Shown here: in pieces, positions 10,791 through 22,622 of the stretch
Position numbering within the stretch: position 1 is the first letter of the stretch
Layout: every line of letters starts with the position of its first letter
The notes under the pieces: model-generated
The model's input: only the letters and a program-made list of their open reading frames with translations
Told to the model about the DNA's origin: nothing
The model's database searches: none
From: Bostrychus sinensis
Lineage: Eukaryota; Chordata; Actinopteri; Gobiiformes; Eleotridae
Direction of reading: 5' to 3'
Assembly: GCA_020698575.1 (NCBI GenBank)
Contig: CM036243.1
Location: forward strand, 37,152,988-37,216,987
DNA length: 64,000 bases
Position numbers and translations under genes: made by a program

Positions 10791-11391
10791 TTTAAACTCT
10801 CCTTTTCCATTTGCTGAGGCTGTTTCTCTGGCTTTTGTCGAAGTGTTAATACAGGCTTTAGCTTTAGTAGGTGTGTGTGTGTGTGTTAAAGCTACTCTCT
10901 GTAATTTTCATTCAGCCTCTCTCACTGTGAGTGCTCTGAGCTCAGTCGTTTGGGCGCTGCCGGCTGCCTCCTGCCTCCTGCCTCCTGCCTCCTCCGCTGC
11001 CGCCGCAGTGCACTACACAGCCACGTGGGAATTAAAGGGAAAACGCACCAAAACACACACAAAAAACCTGCAATTATTCACTTAAACTGGGGTCTAATGA
11101 GGCTCTAGCTGAGGACAATCCAGGCAGTTTTGAGACAATTGCGTTATTAAAGGGAGCAGACGGACAAAGAGGGTTGATGCATATGTTGGCATAGAAACAG
11201 GAGGTCGTCTTCAAATGTTCACCTTTTTTTCATCTCCAGCGGACAAAAGACGAGGAATAGAGAGTAAAAGCTTTGCAGGGATGATGAGAGTCCTTCAAAA
11301 CCTTGCTCAGAGCCTCTTGGGAATGAAATGCAATGACAATAAGACATGAGTTCTCTCTTAAAGAAGCACTATACAAAGATTAAAAGGGCAG
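10791..11391. other. unassigned intergenic sequence
   Basis: Contains a short (gt)n tract at about 10870 and tandem gcctcct units at about 10960-10993. No gene or transposon end recognised. Confidence 0.4.
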
Positions 11392-11740
11392 AGCTGTTTT
11401 TTTTAACCCTCTTTTGAACATGAACATATAAAAAAAGCTGTTTACTTCCTTAAACCCTTTGTATGACTGCCATTTTACTACAAAATGAAAAATGTCTGTG
11501 CGGAATCAGTGGAAACAGAGCTGTACACTGTTGTTTTTTTGGTTTTTTTTTGGATAAATGAGAGCAGACTGGATGTAGAGGGCTTGGTGATTGGTCACTG
11601 CTTCCTGGAGCGTTCTGAGGCCTCAGAAAGTCAGCGCCAGAGAATACAGGATCACTCAAACAGGGGTGAATGAAACAAAATGCAAGTCCAGGTCTGTTTT
11701 TGATGAGGAAACAACATTAAAACATGGGCGAAAGAAAGGA
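11392..11740 (+). repeat. dispersed repeat, copy 1
   Basis: Shares ctgtttacttccttaaacc, ggataaatgagagcagactg, gagggcttggtgattggtca and aggtctgtttttgatgag with 13200-13545, and its last part with 60820-60900. Probably an unnamed non-autonomous element; ends not defined. Confidence 0.65.
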
Positions 11741-12329
11741 GAAGGATATTTTGCAGATTATATCCCATTTAATATTTGGCAAAACTTAAGTATGCTTCTT
11801 CTTTAGCCATGCTCAGTTTGTTCTCTGTTGACGACGTTAAAGATTCGAATCGATTCAGAAAAGGTAATGTAACAACAGAATTTAAAGTATAATGTAAAAT
11901 AATAGAATTTGCTACTGCAACATATCAATTATTAGTTCTCTCGTTTTGTTTTTTGGAGTAGAACGTATTTAAAATTACGTTTCAGATATAAAATATATAA
12001 TTAAAATGAATTATTGTTGAATTAAGGCTGACATGAAGGAGTCTGATGCACCTGCTTTTGCATCGAATCATGGGCCTCTGAATCGAAATCAAATCGGGAA
12101 ATGTCCTAAGATTCCTAACCCTACACAACAGCACAAAGTCTGTTTAGCTGAAGGTTCTGGGGCAAGTTTTCATGGTCCCCAAAGCAGCGCCTGGGATCCT
12201 CCTCCAGATCTGAGACAGGATTCTAGTCAGGAGTCCCGAGTCTGGAGCCTTTGCATGGTTTTTTTTAGGTTGATGTAAACTCACACAGAAAAAGGCCTCA
12301 CACAGTCCTACATCGAAAAGTACTCAAAG

Positions 12330-12500
12330 TAGGACAAGTTGTGTGATTTGGTGAGACAGACGCGAGAACTAAATGTTTTGATTTATAAAACTAACTCACT
12401 GAGATAGAAGTTGCTTCAGTTTAGAGCCTATAAAACATATGATGTGCCGTTTTCATCCCAAAAACACACATTTTGCAAAGTAATGTCTTACCACTGTCCC
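12330..12500 (+). repeat. dispersed repeat paired with the halves around 55590 and 56520
   Basis: Contains taaatgttttgatttataaa, aaaacatatgatgtgccgtt and aaacacacattttgcaaagt. The same words flank the hAT insertion at 55702-56143, so that locus is an interrupted copy of this repeat. Confidence 0.6.
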
Positions 12501-13199
12501 GCCAATCACATATCGATCGATAGACTTCAACATTTTCCTTCTTTAAGCTGACTGTACGAGTTTGAACAGCATTTTATGGATGGTCTTTTGTCCATCCGTC
12601 AGGTTATATGCTCACATTTTCCGTCTGTCTCCTTGTGCTAATATTTACTTAATTCTCAAGCGCTTAGATGGACTGTGCCGGACACGAGTGCACCTTCTTC
12701 TCTTGGTCTAAACTAATCTTAAAACGGGAGTGTTTTCACTTAAAACCTCGCAGCTGTTTGAAGACTTAAAATCTCCTTCCTGCTCTGAAAACAGAATAAT
12801 GTAGCAGAGTTTTTTCGATGCAGCGAGCGTCACGGTGGGTGTGGGAGGACTAACTCTGTGTGTTTTCTCCGCGTCGCGTTGTGCACCTTATTAACCGCGG
12901 GATGATGAGGCGAGAGGCTGCAGTGAAGCGAGGAGCTGCTAAATGTCTCTGTCTTTGTTTGGATAAAACACAATGGCCCAGCGACTGTAGGAGAGAGGAG
13001 AGAGACGCCATTAAAGCAACTTAAACTAAACAGAACAGAATGAGAGACCACCACCGAGAACTCACAGGGATATTTTCTACTTTTATTCATATTTTTAAAC
13101 AAATCTTGGTCTCCTCTAGAACAGCAGCACACCTTTAAAAACATTATGTGAATAAAAGAAAACTGATTTTAATAAGTACTCTACTGGTGCCATAAAGGA
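12500..13199. other. unassigned intergenic sequence
   Basis: Nothing recognised on either strand. Confidence 0.4.
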
Positions 13200-13545
13200 A
13201 CAGGTGAAGAGACCAGCAGAGGGCACTGTGTTTTGAACAAAAACAGTGAAAAAAAACTGTTTACTTCCTTAAACCTTCCGTATGATTTATTCCAAAAGTA
13301 AAAATGCCTGTGAGGAATCAGTGGAAATAGAGTTCTACAGCGTTTTTTGGATAAATGAATGAGAGCAGACTGGACGTAGAGGGCTTGGTGATTGGTCAGT
13401 GCTTCCTGGAGTGGGACAGAGCGTTCTGAGGCCTCAGAAACTCAGCGCCAGAGAATACAGGATTACTCAAACAGGCGTGGATCAAACAAAACACAACTCC
13501 AGGTCTGTTTTTGATGAGAATAACATTATAACATGAGAGAAAACA
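13200..13545 (+). repeat. dispersed repeat, copy 2
   Basis: Second copy of the 11392-11740 repeat, with the same order of blocks and a 10-bp length difference around ctggagtgggacagagcg. Confidence 0.65.
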
Positions 13546-13593
13546 TGAAAAAAAGTTGATTTAATGAGGACAAAATGGATGGGGACTAAACCA

Positions 13594-14020
13594 GGCTGCA
13601 GCAACTAATTGGAATAATCGATTATTGAAATAATTGTCAATTAATTTAGTAATCGATTAAGTGCTATCTGTGGTAGCCATAGACTGTGAAACGTTTTATT
13701 TGCTGAGAGAGGAAGTTTACTACAAAAACAGAACAGTAAACCACAGAAACAGTTTAATGCAGTGTTTTGAATAAAAAACCTTCATTTAGCATAATTTAAC
13801 CTTTTGTCAGGTTCAAATTGTGTAAAAAATGATTTTTGTGGTATTTTATCCATTTATAACAGGAACAATAAAAACTACATTTTTTAACAACTTGTCAATC
13901 TTACAGCACCAGGTCATAACGCATTTACTCACACTTCACTATCTGATTATTTATCGATTAATCGTAAAAATAATCGACTGATTATCGCTTATCAAAACAA
14001 TCAAGTGTTGCAGCCCTAGA
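13594..14020. mobile_element. hAT-like MITE with AGGGCTGCAAC-type ends
   Basis: Left end aggctgcagcaactaattgg, right end gtgttgcagccct. The interior is AT-rich with paired ataatcgattattg-like segments near both ends, so the termini are long imperfect inverted repeats. The target duplication is not clear. Confidence 0.6.
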
Positions 14021-14388
14021 CAAAACTATAATCCCCAAATCCAGAACCAAAACATGAATAAAACTGGACTCCAAATTAAACAAAATCCGAACCTTTATAA
14101 GGAACTCGAACCATGCTGCATGGAACTGAGCAGTACTTTTTGTTTTTTGGTGGCCTGTAGACGGCAGACCCCGCCCATGGAGCGACAGGCAGACGCTAGA
14201 GCGCAGACTTAATCCTAACGTCTTAAAAACACGCTCCTTATCCTCAGTTTAAACAGAGACAGAGGAATATTGTGCTCTCTGGAGACTGACACTCTGGCGC
14301 TCGATGGTTTTGTTTGTGTTTTGTCTGCGTGGGTGAGCCGAGCGTGGGCATTAATGTTTGTCTGCATATTAATGTATAGACTCCCATA

Positions 14389-14413
14389 CCCCCCCCCCCC
14401 CCCCCCCCCCCCC
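14389..14413 (+). repeat. C25 homopolymer
   Basis: An uninterrupted run of 25 cytosines (25 guanines on the - strand), followed by a pyrimidine-rich stretch to about 14450. Lies in intergenic DNA; it generates proline- or glycine-only reading frames that are not genes. Confidence 0.9.
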
Positions 14414-14809
14414 TTCCCCTCGCTCCTCTGTCTCTCTCTGTACGTCTGCTGAGCTCGGGTAAGGCGTGTTCAGTCTGGATGTACGGGCTGCATATGTCTG
14501 AGCGCTGCTGAGTGGGCGCTGGAGGTCTGTGTTTCTCTGCGACTGTTTGTTTGTGTGTCTGCCTCGAAAGAAAACCTTTTTTTTTTTTTTTTTCATCTGC
14601 ATCTACTGTCTGTGCATTTACATATGAGGAAGGCAGATGTGTTTATCACAGAGGAGGATGTTTATGTTCATGAGCTGCAGCGGTTTTAGGCAGGATTTAA
14701 CAAACCGCTGCAGTGTTTGAATGGCAGCTTTAGGAACAGTGAGCTTGACTTTCCTCCTTTGTCTCGTCGTGCTTCGCCGCTGCTTCGTCCTTTTTATGTT
14801 AAATGCATA

Positions 14810-15400
14810 CCTTTGCAATCAGAAACTATTCAACCCCCTCGCCTCTGAAGACATTATAATGCTGAGAATGAAAGACAATGAGAATAAGAGTTATTTTGAC
14901 ACAGAAGTTGAAGTCTAAATGAAAAAAAGTGACTCTTTTGACACATGGACAGTAATATTCAGCCCTTAGCTTTAGACTTTGTGGAGCATCCCTTTCACTT
15001 TTATAACTTCTAACTAGGGCTGTTTGTGGTTAATCGATTATTCGGCATTATGTTCATAATTGATTGAAAGAAAGTGCTATCAATTATTATGCTGTACAGT
15101 AGAGTAAATGTTGGAGAGTTAGGGCAAAGTAACATAAAATTAAGCCTATAACTTGTCTTTATTTTAAAAAGCCACTTTATTATTATGGTTCCTGACTTTG
15201 AATTGAACAAAGAGCTGTTTTTATAAAATGTACTGATATGTGATTAAGCTGGTGGTTAACGATTAATCAATAATCGTTTGTTAAGACCACCAATTAATCG
15301 AGTAAAGAAAATTAACCAAATATACATCCCTGCTTCTAACAAAAGTTTTGGGTCACTGCTGAAAAGCTTCTTACGCCTCTCGACCCTCGAATTGTTGCCA
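14810..15400 (+). mobile_element. degenerate Tc1-like element interrupted by a hAT MITE
   Basis: Contains gaaactattcaacccc, gacacagaagttgaagtcta and gtggagcatccctttcac, phrases I associate with a fish Tc1-like family. The sequence resumes after the MITE at 15015-15332. No transposase frame survives. The family call is tentative. Confidence 0.4.
15015..15332. mobile_element. 318-bp hAT MITE with perfect 8-bp target duplication
   Basis: Starts tagggctgtttgtggttaat and ends in the reverse complement of cagggatgtatatttggtta. Flanked by cttctaac at 15007-15014 and 15333-15340. The 8-bp duplication and the TIR size fit hAT. Confidence 0.8.
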
Positions 15401-15537
15401 TTTTTCGCCTGAAAAAGCCTCTAGCGCTGTGACGTTTGATAAATCCCTAAAATCTTTGGAGAGTTGAAAATTTCTCATTGCGGCTGTGTACAAAAAGCTG
15501 CCCTTAAGTGCTTTTGCTGTGAGAGGTCAGGAATTTG

Positions 15538-15620
15538 ACTCCCCGACGCATCAGGAAGGGCATCTGGCGTAAAAACCTGCCAAAATACCATCTCAGATTC
15601 CCTTTGGAAGCCTCTGAAAG
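15538..15620 (+). repeat. non-LTR retrotransposon tail fragment
   Basis: Contains gacgcatcaggaagggcatc then tggcgtaaaaacctgccaaa, a conserved 3'-tail phrase of fish LINEs. Similar fragments: 20255-20345 (-), 26805-26880 (+) and 60664-60710 (-). Confidence 0.5.
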
Positions 15621-16604
15621 AGAGAGGGCAGTTTGTTTCTCTGTAAATTGGCCTAGAGTAAAGATAATGTATGTGTTTAAACACAGATTACTGCAGGAAC
15701 AGCTGCTGCTCCTCATAAAAAACACTGTCAGCTAAAAGTTGGAGCCTGCTGCAAAGAGAAGTGGCATCCGAAATAATCTATTGGTAAATTCTGTGAGTGC
15801 AAAACCAACTGAGATTTGTTGATGTAAAGGTTTGCGTCTGTTATTACCTGAACGCTCCAGGTGAGGTCGGCGAGTGATGCAGGTCTTGTCTTCTGCAGTG
15901 ATTTTTTAAAGATATTCCAGACTCTGTAGGCGATAAACTCTTGACGTTATTTGAAAAGTTGCACACGCAGCCTGTACCAAGTTCTTGCCCATTCATTTCT
16001 ACGAGGCAGCAAAATAAAAATAAAATGAAAACAGTTCATTTTTTTATTTTTTGAATGTAAAAGAAAAAAAGCAAATAACCATCTCAGAGACTGAATTCAA
16101 TATTTAATTTTTCTTTTTTTCATTTAAGCTGACACAGTTGATGGCATGTGTGTCTAATAACTTAACCTTAACCGTCCCAACAGTGACTGGAGTTAAAATC
16201 TTTGCTTGACTCCCTCTCGGACTTAGACCGACTTCTGAACTTTTTAGAGCCGCGGCCCCTGGAGGAGCGTCGCTGATATTCGCAGCGCTCCGGCCGCTGT
16301 GGGCCTGTCCTGTGCGGAGTAAACGCTGTCTGTGGTGCTGAAAGCAAAGGACCACATTATTTCTTATTGTTCCAAATGAAAATCTGGGTTTAATTTTACA
16401 CTTCTAATATTACAGGAATGGACATACAGCAAAAAAACAACAAAAAGAAGCGCTTGTCATTGTCAATAAGTGTGTGCATTTTATTGCACTTTTTTATTTG
16501 TGTGCAAAGCTTATATTTTACATAATTTTGTTAAAAAAAAAGAAAAAGAAAAGAAAACAAACTAAATTTTAAGTTAAGAATAATTGTTGAATAATTGTTA
16601 AATA
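15621..16604. other. unassigned intergenic sequence
   Basis: No gene or transposon boundary recognised. A locally GC-rich patch occurs at about 16240-16330. Confidence 0.4.
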
Positions 16605-16745
16605 ATTGTGATTTCAATACATCAATTCATTACCACTGTTATCAGTAAAACTAATATTTAATTTAATCATATTTACATCATATCTGGGACACGTGTGGGT
16701 GATTTTTATGAAATATATAGCAACTTTACTTTTTACTTTGCTATA
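16605..16745 (+). repeat. dispersed repeat shared with 41990-42115
   Basis: Both loci contain gttatcagtaaaactaatat, tttacatcatatct and cacgtgtgggtgatttttat-like blocks in the same order. Confidence 0.6.
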
Positions 16746-17250
16746 AACACAAAAATGTTGACTCACGTCTCTTAAGCCAGCGGTGTCCCAGTGTTCCTCC
16801 CTCATCTGTGCTCATTATTCTTCTAAAAGTGGTCACATAAACCGTCTGTGTTTATGTTTTTACTTAATTTACTGTAGATACAAATTGTCTTGCATTTTTT
16901 TCTTTTAAACTCAAATTCAAGGCTCAGACTCAAATTCAATAAAATAATAATTAAAAAATCTTTAAAATAAAAATATAACAATATAAACTCATATTACATT
17001 TACTTATTTTACTATATATTTTATGTTAATTTTTTTAAATAAAAAGTAATATTAAACTAATAATAACCACATAATACAAAAAAACTAAAAAAGTAACAAA
17101 ATATAATCAAATAATATTTCTTTGCAGTCAATGAGACACTTGAGCTTAAAATATTTATAGTTATGAAATAATTCCAAGTTCTGCCTACAAAGTGCTGGTG
17201 AAACACAGTCTAAACTCTCTTTGGTGACTCACCTGCCATAGAAAAATAAA

Positions 17251-17370
17251 TACAGTGAAGCCCAAAATTATTCATAGCCCTGGCAATTCTGGCTTAAAGT
17301 AACTTTTATTCAACCAACAAGTTTTTTTTTTGACCGGAAATGACACAGGCTTCTCCCAAAACATAATAAG
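17251..17370 (+). mobile_element. Tc1-like terminal fragment
   Basis: tacagtgaagcccaaaatta then ttcatagccctggcaattct matches a terminal repeat type of fish Tc1-like elements. Only one end is visible. Confidence 0.5.
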
Positions 17371-17373
17371 ACG

Positions 17374-17770
17374 ATGTATTTCTCAGCTTTTATTCACATT
17401 TACAATAAAAGCAACTTCTGTCTCACTTCCTGTCCCCGTGTCCCCCTCGCTCTGTCCCACGTCGCTTCATTAGTGTCTTTTCCCGTCGCCACCATTTTCT
17501 TCATCGAATGCAAATCCTCCTCCTCCTCCTCGTCCTCGTCTCTTCCCTGTGTTTACTCTGCGTTTGTGCGCGCCGCAGCAGATGGAGCGGACAGATACCT
17601 GCGCTCACGCCTTTCAAATGCAAATACTCAGAAATTAATAACAAGCCATCGCTGACCTGTCGCCGAGTCTGTTTACGTTTGAGATTCTGCGAGCGGATGT
17701 CGCTGTAAAGCTCTGTAGCTACAGTTCAAATGCACCGAGTAAATATACAGTACACATCCACTGTGTAGAG
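17374..17770 (+). other. non-repetitive segment with two octamer motifs
   Basis: A GC-richer segment than its surroundings, with ATGCAAAT at about 17507 and again in aaatgcaaatact at about 17618, plus a tcctcc-rich tract. No splice-supported coding sequence. It could be regulatory, but nothing beyond the motifs supports this. Confidence 0.3.
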
Positions 17771-17772
17771 GA

Positions 17773-18516
17773 CAGGGCTTCTCAAACTGGGGGGCACGGG
17801 CTTCTTCTAGTCCTGGTTTACTCCTAGTTTAGACCTGGCTCAGACTTAGTTTGTTCCTGGTTTAGTCCTGGTTTAAACCTGGTTTTATCTGGATTAGTAC
17901 TGGATTTGTCCTGCTTTTAGTCCTGGACTGATCTCGGTTTAGACATGGTTTAGTCCTAGTTTAGACCCAGTCTTGTCCTGGATTAATATTGGATTTGTGC
18001 TGCGTTTAGTCCTGGTTTACGCCTGGTTTAGTCCGGGTTTTGTCCTTGTTTAGTCCTGGTTGAGACCTAGTTTTTTAGCCCTGGTTTAGTCCTTGTTAAG
18101 TCCTGGATCGATCCTGGTTTAGACCTGGTTTAGTCCCACTTTTGACCTGGATTAGACGTGTTTTTGACATGGTTTTCTCCTGGATAAGTCCTGGCATAGT
18201 CCTAGATTAGACCTGGATTAGTTGAGCATTAGCCTTAGTTTAGACCTAGTTTAGTCCTGGTTTAGTCCTGGCTTAGTCCTGGTTTAATTCTGGATTAGTA
18301 CTGGATTTGTGCTGCTTTTAGTTCTGGTTTTATCCTGTTTTTGTAGTGGTTATGTAGTCTTAAGTCTTTAGTTTTAATTTAGTTTAGCCAGACTTGGACT
18401 TTGTTTAGTCCTGGTTTAATCCCAGTTTAGTCCTAGTTTAGTCTAATTTTACAGCTGGTATTGGTGAAGCCAGGCCTTTGTGAGGTGGTGCTCGGTGTAA
18501 AGTTTGAGAAGCACAG
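17773..18516 (+). mobile_element. hAT-like element with 11-bp repeat core, copy 1
   Basis: The left end cagggcttctcaaact and the right end agtttgagaagcacag are inverted repeats of the CAGTGGTTCTCAAAC (hAT, Charlie-like) type. The interior consists of degenerate tttagtcctgg/tttagacctgg units of about 11 bp. No transposase. Confidence 0.75.
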
Positions 18517-18845
18517 CTGTAGGAGACAGTGGGAGGAAGTTACAGCTGAGACAGTTGGATAAAAGCCCAAACAGAGATTAATGATGCGGTTTTTAGTCAG
18601 GAGGGAAGTGAGGGACAGAGACTCTGCCGCAGTCTGCCTGGACCCACACAAAGACCGGACTAATAACAGGAGACAGAGGCTGGGACTGTACACCAACAAA
18701 AACACTAATAATAATAAATTGCCAGGACTAAATTAGCCAGCTCCTCCTAATTTCTCCTCAGTGGATTTGTCGTTTATCTGCAGCCCATCTTACAAATACA
18801 GAAACTAACCAAGGTTGTGCTGCCTACCGAGCTAATTTATTAACT

Positions 18846-19210
18846 TCTCTGAGCTGATTAACGGCGTTTAGTGCTTTCCTTCGTCACCTGTTGGTTCTGC
18901 TGAAGTCCTCGTTGTTGTTCAGTCCTCTGTGGATACTTTTTTCTTTGTCTTGTTTCCATTTTAACAACAGTAAAGTCCCTCTGACGTCCCACGTAACCAC
19001 CACATTCAAACAAACCCACTTTCTCCACAACTCTTTGTACAACTGACTTCTGCTGCTGTCCCCGTTCACAAATAACTACAGAGCTGCTCAGAATACGCTG
19101 GTGTTTTATGAAAAAAACACAAACCGCCATGTTTGTTTGGGTCAGCGCTGCTTACGTCCTGTCTTTCGTTTCTCTGATTGGTTACTCCACCTGTCATTGT
19201 TCCATCCATA
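18846..19210. repeat. dispersed repeat shared with 58985-59345
   Basis: Both loci share cacctgttggttctgctgaa, gttgttcagtcctctgtgg, acagtaaagtccctctgacg and gtacagagctgctca-like blocks. The two copies differ by small indels. Class unknown. Confidence 0.7.
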
Positions 19211-19348
19211 GAAATGAAATTTAAGCAAAGGGACCAGACTAACTTCTTTGAATAGAAAAGGCTGGGACAAAATTAGGGCTAAACCAGGTCCAAACCAAGA
19301 CTATACTAGGACTAAACCAGGTGTGAACCAGGACTAATCAAAGACTAA

Positions 19349-20076
19349 AGCTGGGGACACACTACATGATTTTCTCAGTCGTTACAGATTCTGAAAAGAC
19401 TAGGAGCACACACTAACGACTGGTTTCAGCAGATTTAGTTCTGACGACTGAAAGACTGCGCCTCACACACTACAAGATCTGCTGAGGCCGCACCTGACGC
19501 CAACCAAACGCTTGCAGGGAACTCGCGAGAACTAAATGGTAAACAAACATGGAGCTACCTGGGTCGCTGTTGCCGTTGTGTGCGTAGCTATCTGTTTGGA
19601 AAAAGGGAAAGAAAAAACGGCAATGTATCCAGTTTCGCTTGGGTAGCGCTCAACTTTCTTCGGTGTTTGCCATGATTGTTTATGTTTTCTTCTTCTTCAA
19701 ATTTCCGCTTATATTTTCCCGCCGCTTCCTGTTTCTTCGTCTGCGTCCTGACGCTATTTCCTGTGTCCTATCAACTGTTTTTCATCGGCCGCTGGACTCC
19801 ATGAATTCCCAGTTGGATGTAAACAGCCCACACTACAGGAGTGCGTCCAGAGTCGCTTTAAAATTCAAACATGTTTGATTGCTTGCGACTGATGTCAGGC
19901 CAGGTTGTTGCGGCGCACACACTTAACGATTCGAGTCTTTGAACATCACACACTAACGGATTTCAGGGCCGACTGGTGATTACAATTCCCTTCAACTAGT
20001 GTTGACTGGTAAAGACTCGGCGCAACTGTGAATCGTTATAGAATCGGACAAAAAATCGTGTAGTGTGTCCACAGCT
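19349..20076. mobile_element. PIF/Harbinger-type MITE, copy 1
   Basis: Terminal repeats agctggggacacactacatg and cgtgtagtgtgtccacagct, flanked by the 3-bp duplication TAA (19346-19348, 20077-20079), as expected for PIF/Harbinger (TWA sites). 728 bp. The interior has broken reading frames of no recognised family. Confidence 0.85.
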
Positions 20077-20254
20077 TAAGTAGTCTTCACTTCAAATCAG
20101 GCATAAAACTGGCTCTCAGTGAAACTACATCAGGGCTTGAACTGCAGTAAATTCATTTGACCCATAACTTGAGAAGTGAGTGAAATGTAATTTGGTTTCT
20201 GTGTTCTCCGCTGAAAATCATCTGTTTCATTTAAATGTTTTAGTTGGCGTAGGT

Positions 20255-20345
20255 TTTAACATGACTGATGCCTTTCCTGATCCAACCCTCTCCATTTATT
20301 TGGGCTTTGGACCAGCACAAAGAGTAAGTACCCTGGCCTTTGTAC
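20255..20345 (-). repeat. LINE tail fragment
   Basis: The reverse strand reads ctggtccaaagcccaaataa and ggatcaggaaaggcatcagt, the same 3'-tail type as 15538-15620. Confidence 0.5.
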
Positions 20346-21781
20346 ATGGTATTCTATGGACGAAGAGTTTTAACACCATTGAGCAGCTCTTGTCTTGGTT
20401 AAAAATTGCACAATATTATCAAAATATGTCATTGTCCTAAAAACATTTCACATTTTTTTGTTTTGACATTTTCAGTCCGTGAAGTAGAGAGTAGTTGTTT
20501 TTTAGTGTTTCAAATGAAAGTCCTGGAACAAGAGGAGATGCTTGAATTTAACACAAACATGCACTATCTGTGTTTTTAAGTCCATTTACCACTGTGCAAC
20601 ATGTAGAACACTTTTCTGTCAAGTTAAATGTTTCATTCTGTCGATACAAGAAGGAAATACTGATCAGAGTCTCTAAATTACAAGTGGCAAAAAATGCTTT
20701 TTTTTTTGCCAAAAACCGTACAAACGTTTCCCTTTGATTCCCACAAATGCTTTACATGCAGAGGCTGAGCAATTTGTCTTTTTTTTTTTTGGAGATGGCA
20801 GTAGTTGCATGTTTTTTGCAGAAAAGAGGCCTTATGTGGTGTTAAATTTTACCTTTTTACATTAGAAATGACCAATTTTTGCCATTTTTAAGTTGATGTT
20901 TGTAAAGAAAGCTATGATCAAAGTTGGTTTGTTCTCTGTTTGTGCCTGTGTAGAGAATACAGGGTTGAAATGACTTTCAGTGAGCACATTTAGGACGACA
21001 ATATCATCCATTTGAGCCAGATTTTGGTCAAGTTGGTGTTGATTTTTGCCAGAGCACAGTTCGCCTAAAAAGGTTGAATGGGGCCAGAACGGATACGAGT
21101 TCGCATTGAAGCCTTGTAAAATTCCTTATTTACGTTTTTTGATTTGTGTTTTCTACGTTTATCTAGTGTTCTGTAGTCTACGAAAGGTATTTTAAAAGCT
21201 ACTAATAATAATATTCGAACATTAACACCTGTAGTTGCCAAGTCGTGTACATTTTGAGAAAGCGAGAGAGAAGCGGGAGATAGTTGTAAAATAGTTCTTA
21301 GAGAAAGAGAGAGACATATTTTTGCATTGTTCTGACTGAGGTGCTGTTGGTGTGGGGGTGGGGAGGGCAGAGGAGAGGAGAGGGAGGGATTCAGGGGTAA
21401 ATGCAGTTTTTTTTGGGTATGGGACGGACAAACAGACCAGGGACTATTTCACTCGAAGGCTACAGAGGCCTGAATGTCTGCTCTGAATCAATCCTTGGAC
21501 TAAAATTGCACTCGTCTTGTGAAGATAATAATGTTTGCGCATCACTTTGGCTTCAAATGGTGGGAAAGGATCAACGCCGGTTTAAAAGGTAAACCTGACC
21601 TGCCAGATGGTCTGTTACATACGGTAGAACGACCTCAGAAGCTAAAACATGCCCTTAGCTGTCAGTGCTGCCACGCCATTGGTCCAACCAGCAGCAGTTT
21701 GGGTGCAGATACATTGCCCCAAATACAAGCAGGACAAGATGGAGTTTAGTGAGTTTATGAACAAAAAAATCGAGCAGCTGC
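20346..21781. other. unassigned intergenic sequence
   Basis: No gene, conserved motif or transposon end recognised. Poly(T) runs at about 20700 and 20780. Confidence 0.4.
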
Positions 21782-22112
21782 TAGGGCTGGGTACCATTAA
21801 ATGATATCTTTGTGGTATCGAAAGAAAAGTCGCGATACTACTGGCATCGAAAAAAATATTTTTATTCAATACCAAGTTTCAGTACCGAGGGTGACCTTTA
21901 ATGTTCCTTCGCATGAATCAAATAAATAACACACAGCTAAGAATTTTGCTCCAAAAAATGTGTCTTTTATTCAATATTATTGTGTTTTATGATTGTTAAA
22001 GATGAATTAGCTCACCATAGGCATCAGAAAAAGTATCGCTCAGGTACTGTTATCGAAATCCAGGTATTGTTTAAGAACTGGTATTAAAAAAATCTGAATG
22101 TACCCAGCTCTA
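21782..22112. mobile_element. hAT-like MITE, TAGGGCTGGGTAC ends
   Basis: Left tagggctgggtaccatt, right gtacccagctcta. Flanks gcagctgc and gctgttgc agree at 6 of 8 positions, a decayed 8-bp duplication. 331 bp. Confidence 0.7.
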
Positions 22113-22204
22113 GCTGTTGCAAGATATTATTTGGTCTTTTTATTCAATAGTACAGTGAAAAAGTGTCAGGAAATCACGTGAAAAACATTTGGTGAATGGT
22201 CAGA

Positions 22205-22290
22205 GTCCAGGCATGAACCCACAACTGCCGAGGCGAGCTGTAGTCGCTCTGTGTATGTGGCACATGCTCTACCAACTGAGCTATAGTTAT
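22205..22290 (-). repeat. tRNA-like SINE head (pol III boxes)
   Basis: The - strand contains tagctcagttggtagagcat (A box, about 22283-22264) and gggttcatgcc (B box, 22220-22210). The acceptor stem does not pair, so this is a tRNA-derived relic and not a tRNA gene. Confidence 0.6.
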
Positions 22291-22622
22291 AATAATGCAT
22301 TGGTCTTATATAGCACTTTTATAGTCGCTTTACAATCTGTCCATTATTCATCCTTCACTCCTAAGTCAGACTCAGCAGGTGGTGAGTTAGTTCTGTAGCT
22401 GCAGCTGCCCTGGGGCAGACTGACAGAGATGTGGCTGCCAGTTTTGCACCTGCGGCCTCTCCGACCACCGCCAAACACAGTCTCACTGACACATTCACAC
22501 AGACAAGGTGGGTGAAGTGTTTTGCCCTAGGACACAGCGGCACTGTGCGGTGCTGGCAGCAGGGATTGATCCGCCAACCTTGTGGTTAGTGGGAGAATGT
22601 CTCTACCTACTGAGCTACTAAT
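22280..22622 (-). mobile_element. tRNA-derived SINE, nearly full length
   Basis: Read on the - strand: tagctcagtaggtagaga (A box), ggttggcggatcaatccc (B box), tgtcctagggcaaaacactt, then a 3' tail with aaagcgactataaaagtgct. Related tails occur at 37560-37715 (-) and 51475-51665 (+). Confidence 0.7.

Noticed and set aside
22205..22290. tRNA gene on the - strand
   Set aside because: A and B boxes are present, but acceptor and anticodon stems do not pair; it looks like a SINE head.
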